NCBI GenBank assembly: GCA_964598885.1
Contig: CAZRES010000140.1
Location: forward strand, 1 to 7,402
DNA length: 7,402 nt
Reading direction: 5' to 3'
Source of the DNA: SURF-33 sp964598885
GTDB lineage: Bacteria; Desulfobacterota; Desulfobacteria; Desulfobacterales; Desulfosalsimonadaceae
Part shown: positions 4,433 to 7,402 of the stretch, in pieces
Layout of the letters: every line of letters starts with the position of its first letter
How positions within the stretch are numbered: position 1 is the first letter of the stretch
Notes under the pieces: generated by a model
The model's database searches: none
What the model saw: only the letters and a program-made list of their open reading frames with translations
Told to the model about the DNA's origin: nothing
Position numbers and translations under genes: made by a program

Positions 4433-6853
4433 ATGAAAATCAGTCTCAACTGGCTCCATCAGTATATTTCCATACCGATTTCCACGGAGGAACTGGCCCA
4501 TCAGCTGACCATGGCCGGGCTGGAAGTCGAAGCCGTGACCGATCGGTTTGCCTGCCTGGATCACGTGCTCGTGGGGAAAATTACCGACATCCGGCCTCAT
4601 CCCGAAGCCGACAACCTTTCCATCTGCGACGTGGATACCGGGGATCGCACCTACCGCGTGGTGTGCGGCGCGCCCAACGTGGCCGTAAACGTAAAATCGC
4701 CCCTGGCTCTGCCCGGCGCTGTTTTGCCCGGCGGCAGCGAAGTAAAAGAAACCGCCATCCGGGGGGTGATCTCCGAAGGCATGCTCTGCAGCAGCGCTGA
4801 ACTGGCCATCGGGTCGGACCGTGACGGCATTTACATTCTGGAGACGGATCCCCCGGAAGGCACCCCCCTTTCCACGGCTCTGAATCTGTCGGATAAAATC
4901 CTGGAAATCGGGTTGACGCCGAACCGTCCGGACTGTCTTTCCGTGATCGGCATTGCCCGGGAAATCGCCGCGCTTCTGGATCAGCCCATGACCCCGCCGG
5001 CGGTCCATTATCCGCCGTCGGTCGGCCGCATCACCGATATGACATCCGTGACCATTGAAAATCCCGATCTGTGTCCGCGATATGCCGCCGCCATGGTCAC
5101 CGACATTACGGTGGCGCCCTCCCCGTTCTGGATCCAGGACTATCTGCTGGCCGTGGGCCTCAAGCCCGTCAACAATATCGTGGATATCACCAACTACGTG
5201 ATGATGGAACTCGGCCAGCCCCTGCACGCCTTTGATTACGATCAGCTCGAGGAGCACCGCATCGTAGTGCGCACCCCCCGGCCGGACGAAAAAACATTTA
5301 CCACCCTGGATGGAAAAAAGCGCCCATTGCCGGCCGATACCCTGTTGATCTGCGACGGCAAAAAACCCGTGGCCATCGGCGGTGTCATGGGCGGCGAAAA
5401 TTCGGAAATTACCGGGGCCAGCACGCAGGTGCTGATCGAAAGCGCCTGCTTTACTCCCAGCTCCATCCGCAAAACATCAAAGCGCCTGGGCTTGAGTACG
5501 GACGCGTCCTACCGTTTTGAAAGGGGAGTGGACCCCGAGGGAACCGTCATCGCTCTGGAGCGGGCCGTGCAACTGATGGTGGAAATCGCCGGCGGCACGC
5601 CGGCCGGCGACATTATCGACGAGCACCCGAATCCGGCAAAGCGGCCCACCATTGAATTGGACATCCAGCGGACCAACCGGCATCTCGGCACCGACTTTCT
5701 TATCGACGATATCGGCCACTTGCTGGAATCCGTGGGGTTTTCCGTCAGCCGGGCCGATGAAAACACCCTGGAGGCGGTCCCGCCTTCTTTCCGGGTGGAT
5801 GTCAGCCGGCCCGAAGATCTGATGGAAGAAGTGGCGCGCATGTGGGGATACGACCGGATTGCCACCACCCTGCCTAAAATCTCGGCCGACGCCGGCCTTG
5901 GCAACCCGGAATTTGAAACCAAGCAGCAGATCAAGGACCGCATGTCCGGATTCGGTTTTGCCGAGGTCATCACGTACAGTTTCATCGGCAAAACCGCCTG
6001 CGACCGGCTCGGCATTCCGGACGAAGATCCCCGCCGCCGGATGCTCGACGTGCTCAATCCCCTGTCCGAGGACCAGGCGGTTATGCGCACCTCGCTGATT
6101 CCGGGCCTGCTGGATATGACACAAACCAATATCTCCCGGAACGTCAAAAATCTCAAAATTTTCGAACTCGGCAAAATCTTTCTCAGCAACGGGCCGGAAC
6201 GGCAGCCCGACGAAGTCGAAATGCTGGCGGCCCTCTTAACCGGCGCTCGAAACCCGGCGGCCTGGAACGCCACAGCAGAACCATTTGATTTTTATGATCT
6301 CAAGGGTGTTCTCGAAGCGCTCTTTGGGTCCTTTAAAGTAACAAATATCCGATTTTCGGCCTTGCCGGAAGCCGCGTGCGCCTATACCCGGCCCGGACGC
6401 ACCGCTGAAATCCGAATCCATGAACAATGCATCGGCCGTATCGGCGAACTCACGCCGGCGGTGATGGAAAACTACGGAATCCGGCAAACCGCGTTTATCT
6501 TTGAAGTCAATATCAGCGACCTTCTGGGGTTGCTGCCGGACGCGGTGACTTTCTCGGCCATCCCCCGGTTTCCGGCTGTTGAGCGGGATATCACCTTAAT
6601 CGTTGACAAAACCACCCCGGCGGGTGATATTCTCGAAGAAATTCACGCACACCGGGAAGCGCTGGTGGAACAGGTCCTTTTGCTCGATGTTTACGACGGC
6701 GCGCCGATTCCCGCCGGGAAAAAAAGCCTTTCCCTGCGCTTCACCTATCGTTCGCCGGAGGAAACACTTTCCGATGAACAGGTCAACGCGGTTCACCGCC
6801 GCATTTCGGAAGGACTGGTGCAGAAATTCGATGCTCTGCTGCCGACCGGATGA
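4433..6853 (+). CDS. pheT: Phenylalanyl-tRNA synthetase beta subunit
   Basis: This is the large beta chain of the PheRS tetramer; it binds tRNA-Phe and clears mischarged Tyr-tRNA. At 806 residues it is full length (E. coli: 795). The domains run in the family order: a short N-terminal segment (MKISLNWL), a tRNA-binding OB fold (about 40-150), the B3/B4 editing region (about 210-385, with LKPVNNIVDITNYVM and GQPLHAFDYD), the B5 domain (about 403-475), a catalytic-like core (about 480-700), and a C-terminal FDX-ACB anticodon-binding domain (about 709-803, beginning AIPRFPAVERDI). No frameshift or truncation is seen. The ATG at 4433 gives the canonical N-terminus, although it has no good Shine-Dalgarno. 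It follows pheS after 69 nt, and merR lies 64 nt downstream. Confidence 0.97.
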   Translation: MKISLNWLHQYISIPISTEELAHQLTMAGLEVEAVTDRFACLDHVLVGKITDIRPHPEADNLSICDVDTGDRTYRVVCGAPNVAVNVKSPLALPGAVLPGGSEVKETAIRGVISEGMLCSSAELAIGSDRDGIYILETDPPEGTPLSTALNLSDKILEIGLTPNRPDCLSVIGIAREIAALLDQPMTPPAVHYPPSVGRITDMTSVTIENPDLCPRYAAAMVTDITVAPSPFWIQDYLLAVGLKPVNNIVDITNYVMMELGQPLHAFDYDQLEEHRIVVRTPRPDEKTFTTLDGKKRPLPADTLLICDGKKPVAIGGVMGGENSEITGASTQVLIESACFTPSSIRKTSKRLGLSTDASYRFERGVDPEGTVIALERAVQLMVEIAGGTPAGDIIDEHPNPAKRPTIELDIQRTNRHLGTDFLIDDIGHLLESVGFSVSRADENTLEAVPPSFRVDVSRPEDLMEEVARMWGYDRIATTLPKISADAGLGNPEFETKQQIKDRMSGFGFAEVITYSFIGKTACDRLGIPDEDPRRRMLDVLNPLSEDQAVMRTSLIPGLLDMTQTNISRNVKNLKIFELGKIFLSNGPERQPDEVEMLAALLTGARNPAAWNATAEPFDFYDLKGVLEALFGSFKVTNIRFSALPEAACAYTRPGRTAEIRIHEQCIGRIGELTPAVMENYGIRQTAFIFEVNISDLLGLLPDAVTFSAIPRFPAVERDITLIVDKTTPAGDILEEIHAHREALVEQVLLLDVYDGAPIPAGKKSLSLRFTYRSPEETLSDEQVNAVHRRISEGLVQKFDALLPTG

Positions 6854-6917
6854 AAAAACCAGGGCCGCGCCACAGGAGACGATCAGCCATAGACGATCCT
6901 AACACGGGGGAGGCGTT

Positions 6918-7277
6918 TTGTTGGAAAATTATCCGCCGCCGCGCAACACGATCCCGGACAAGCTCTATTTCAAGATCGGCGAAGTCACGGCCATCGCCGA
7001 AGTAGCGGCGTATGTGCTGCGATTCTGGGAGTCCGAATTTTCCGTCATCTCTCCCAAACGCACCGAGGCGGGACAGCGGCTGTACCGAAAATCCGATATC
7101 GAGTTCATCCTGTTGATCAAGCACCTTCTGTATGATAAAAAGTTCACCATCCAGGGGGCCAAAAACTATCTGAAAACCGTTCCGAAACAAAAAAAGGACC
7201 CCGTCTCCTCCCCCCCGGTGCCGGCCATCGATGAAATCCGCGCCGCCCTTCGCAAGATCCGCTCCCTGCTCGACTGA
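6918..7277 (+). CDS. Short MerR-family transcriptional regulator
   Basis: This is a DNA-binding regulator of about 119 residues. The MerR winged-helix domain covers about 16-86: YFKIGEVTAI at 17-26, VLRFWESEF at 33-41, GQRLYRKSDIEFI at 52-64, and FTIQGAKNYL at 76-85. Only about 33 residues follow, so there is no ligand-binding domain. They end in a short charged helix, IDEIRAALRKIRSLLD, which may help dimerisation. This subtype is commonly found just downstream of pheT-ihfA in proteobacteria; its targets are not established. The start is a TTG: two lie side by side (6918 and 6921) behind GGGGGAGG (6906-6913). The second has the better spacing (7 nt against 4), so the true start may be 6921. 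It probably belongs to the pheST transcript. Confidence 0.9.
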   Translation: MLENYPPPRNTIPDKLYFKIGEVTAIAEVAAYVLRFWESEFSVISPKRTEAGQRLYRKSDIEFILLIKHLLYDKKFTIQGAKNYLKTVPKQKKDPVSSPPVPAIDEIRAALRKIRSLLD

Positions 7278-7287
7278 TAATTTTATA

Positions 7288-7316
7288 TTGACATGTAAAA
7301 AAATTTTCATTATTTT
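7288..7316 (+). promoter_or_regulatory. Sigma-70-type promoter of the tRNA-Gly gene
   Basis: A perfect TTGACA (7288-7293) is followed after 17 nt by TATTTT (7311-7316), a 4/6 match to the -10 box. Transcription would begin near 7323, some 9 nt before the mature tRNA 5' end. The strict -35, ideal spacing and position directly before a tRNA make this the most convincing promoter in the window. It lets the tRNA be transcribed apart from the upstream operon. Confidence 0.65.
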
Positions 7317-7331
7317 AACAAGGCTATGGAG

Positions 7332-7402
7332 GCGGGCATAGCTCAGCTGGTAGAGTACAAGCTTCCCAAGCTTGGTGTCGCGAGTTCGAATCTCGTTGCC
7401 CG
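7332..7402 (+). tRNA. tRNA-Gly (anticodon CCC), 3' end cut by window
   Basis: The cloverleaf is complete except for the last acceptor base, the discriminator and the CCA. The 5' acceptor strand is GCGGGCA (7332-7338). The D arm is GCTC/GAGT around AGCTGGTA, with one G-T pair. The anticodon stem CAAGC/GCTTG encloses the loop TTCCCAA, so the anticodon is CCC and reads GGG. The variable loop is GTGTC. The T arm is GCGAG/CTCGT around TTCGAAT, also with one G-T pair. The 3' acceptor strand TGCCCG runs to the window end. This is the rarer glycine isoacceptor. Confidence 0.93.

Noticed and set aside
4424..5257. 277-residue minus-strand open frame opposite pheT
   Set aside because: It overlaps the conserved PheT N-terminal half, has a His/Gly-rich composition, and shows no family motif. 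The same applies to the minus frames at 5477-6124 and 5509-6273.
6877..6898. Direct repeat AGACGATC between pheT and merR
   Set aside because: Two 8-nt copies 14 nt apart are easily due to chance, and no third copy or operator symmetry is seen.
7332..7402. tRNA-Gly as an attachment site for an integrated element
   Set aside because: tRNA 3' ends are common integration sites, but the window ends inside the gene, and neither an integrase nor a duplicated 3' end is visible.

Overview
The window looks like chromosomal DNA from a GC-rich, Gram-negative anaerobe. The best guess is a Desulfobacterota (delta-proteobacterial sulfate-reducer type) lineage. The basis is the infC-rpmI-rplT-pheS-pheT-merR gene order, the style of the YkgJ protein and the base composition; no 16S or other decisive marker is present. 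No complete mobile element, CRISPR array or defence system is visible. Most of the window is an ordinary translation locus with some unusual details.

Left part (about 1-1710, minus strand). A 27-bp inverted repeat with a 37-nt loop (14-104) runs into the last codons of a short-chain dehydrogenase/reductase (SDR) gene (83-886). That gene overlaps by 14 nt the end of a YkgJ-type cysteine-cluster protein gene (873-1709), so the two form a translationally coupled pair. The SDR keeps the Rossmann fold and the catalytic Ser and Tyr, but its YxxxK lysine is Asn and its tetrad Asn is Thr.

Middle (about 1710-1851). An AT-rich spacer separates the pair from the divergent translation operon and holds candidate promoters for both directions.

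Right part (1852-7277, plus strand). infC (IF3) begins at an AUA codon behind a very strong Shine-Dalgarno. It is followed by rpmI (L35), rplT (L20), pheS and pheT (the two subunits of phenylalanyl-tRNA synthetase) and a short MerR-family regulator gene. The spacers infC-rpmI (298 nt) and rpmI-rplT (119 nt) are long and contain hairpins, which makes them the likely sites of ribosomal-protein feedback control. The ihfA gene that often sits between pheT and this merR gene is absent.

Right edge. A tRNA-Gly gene with anticodon CCC, preceded by a good sigma-70-type promoter, is cut by the window end one base short of a complete acceptor stem.

Together the genes supply initiation factor, large-subunit proteins, an aminoacyl-tRNA synthetase and a tRNA. 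The SDR/YkgJ pair is a separate, functionally unassigned unit.
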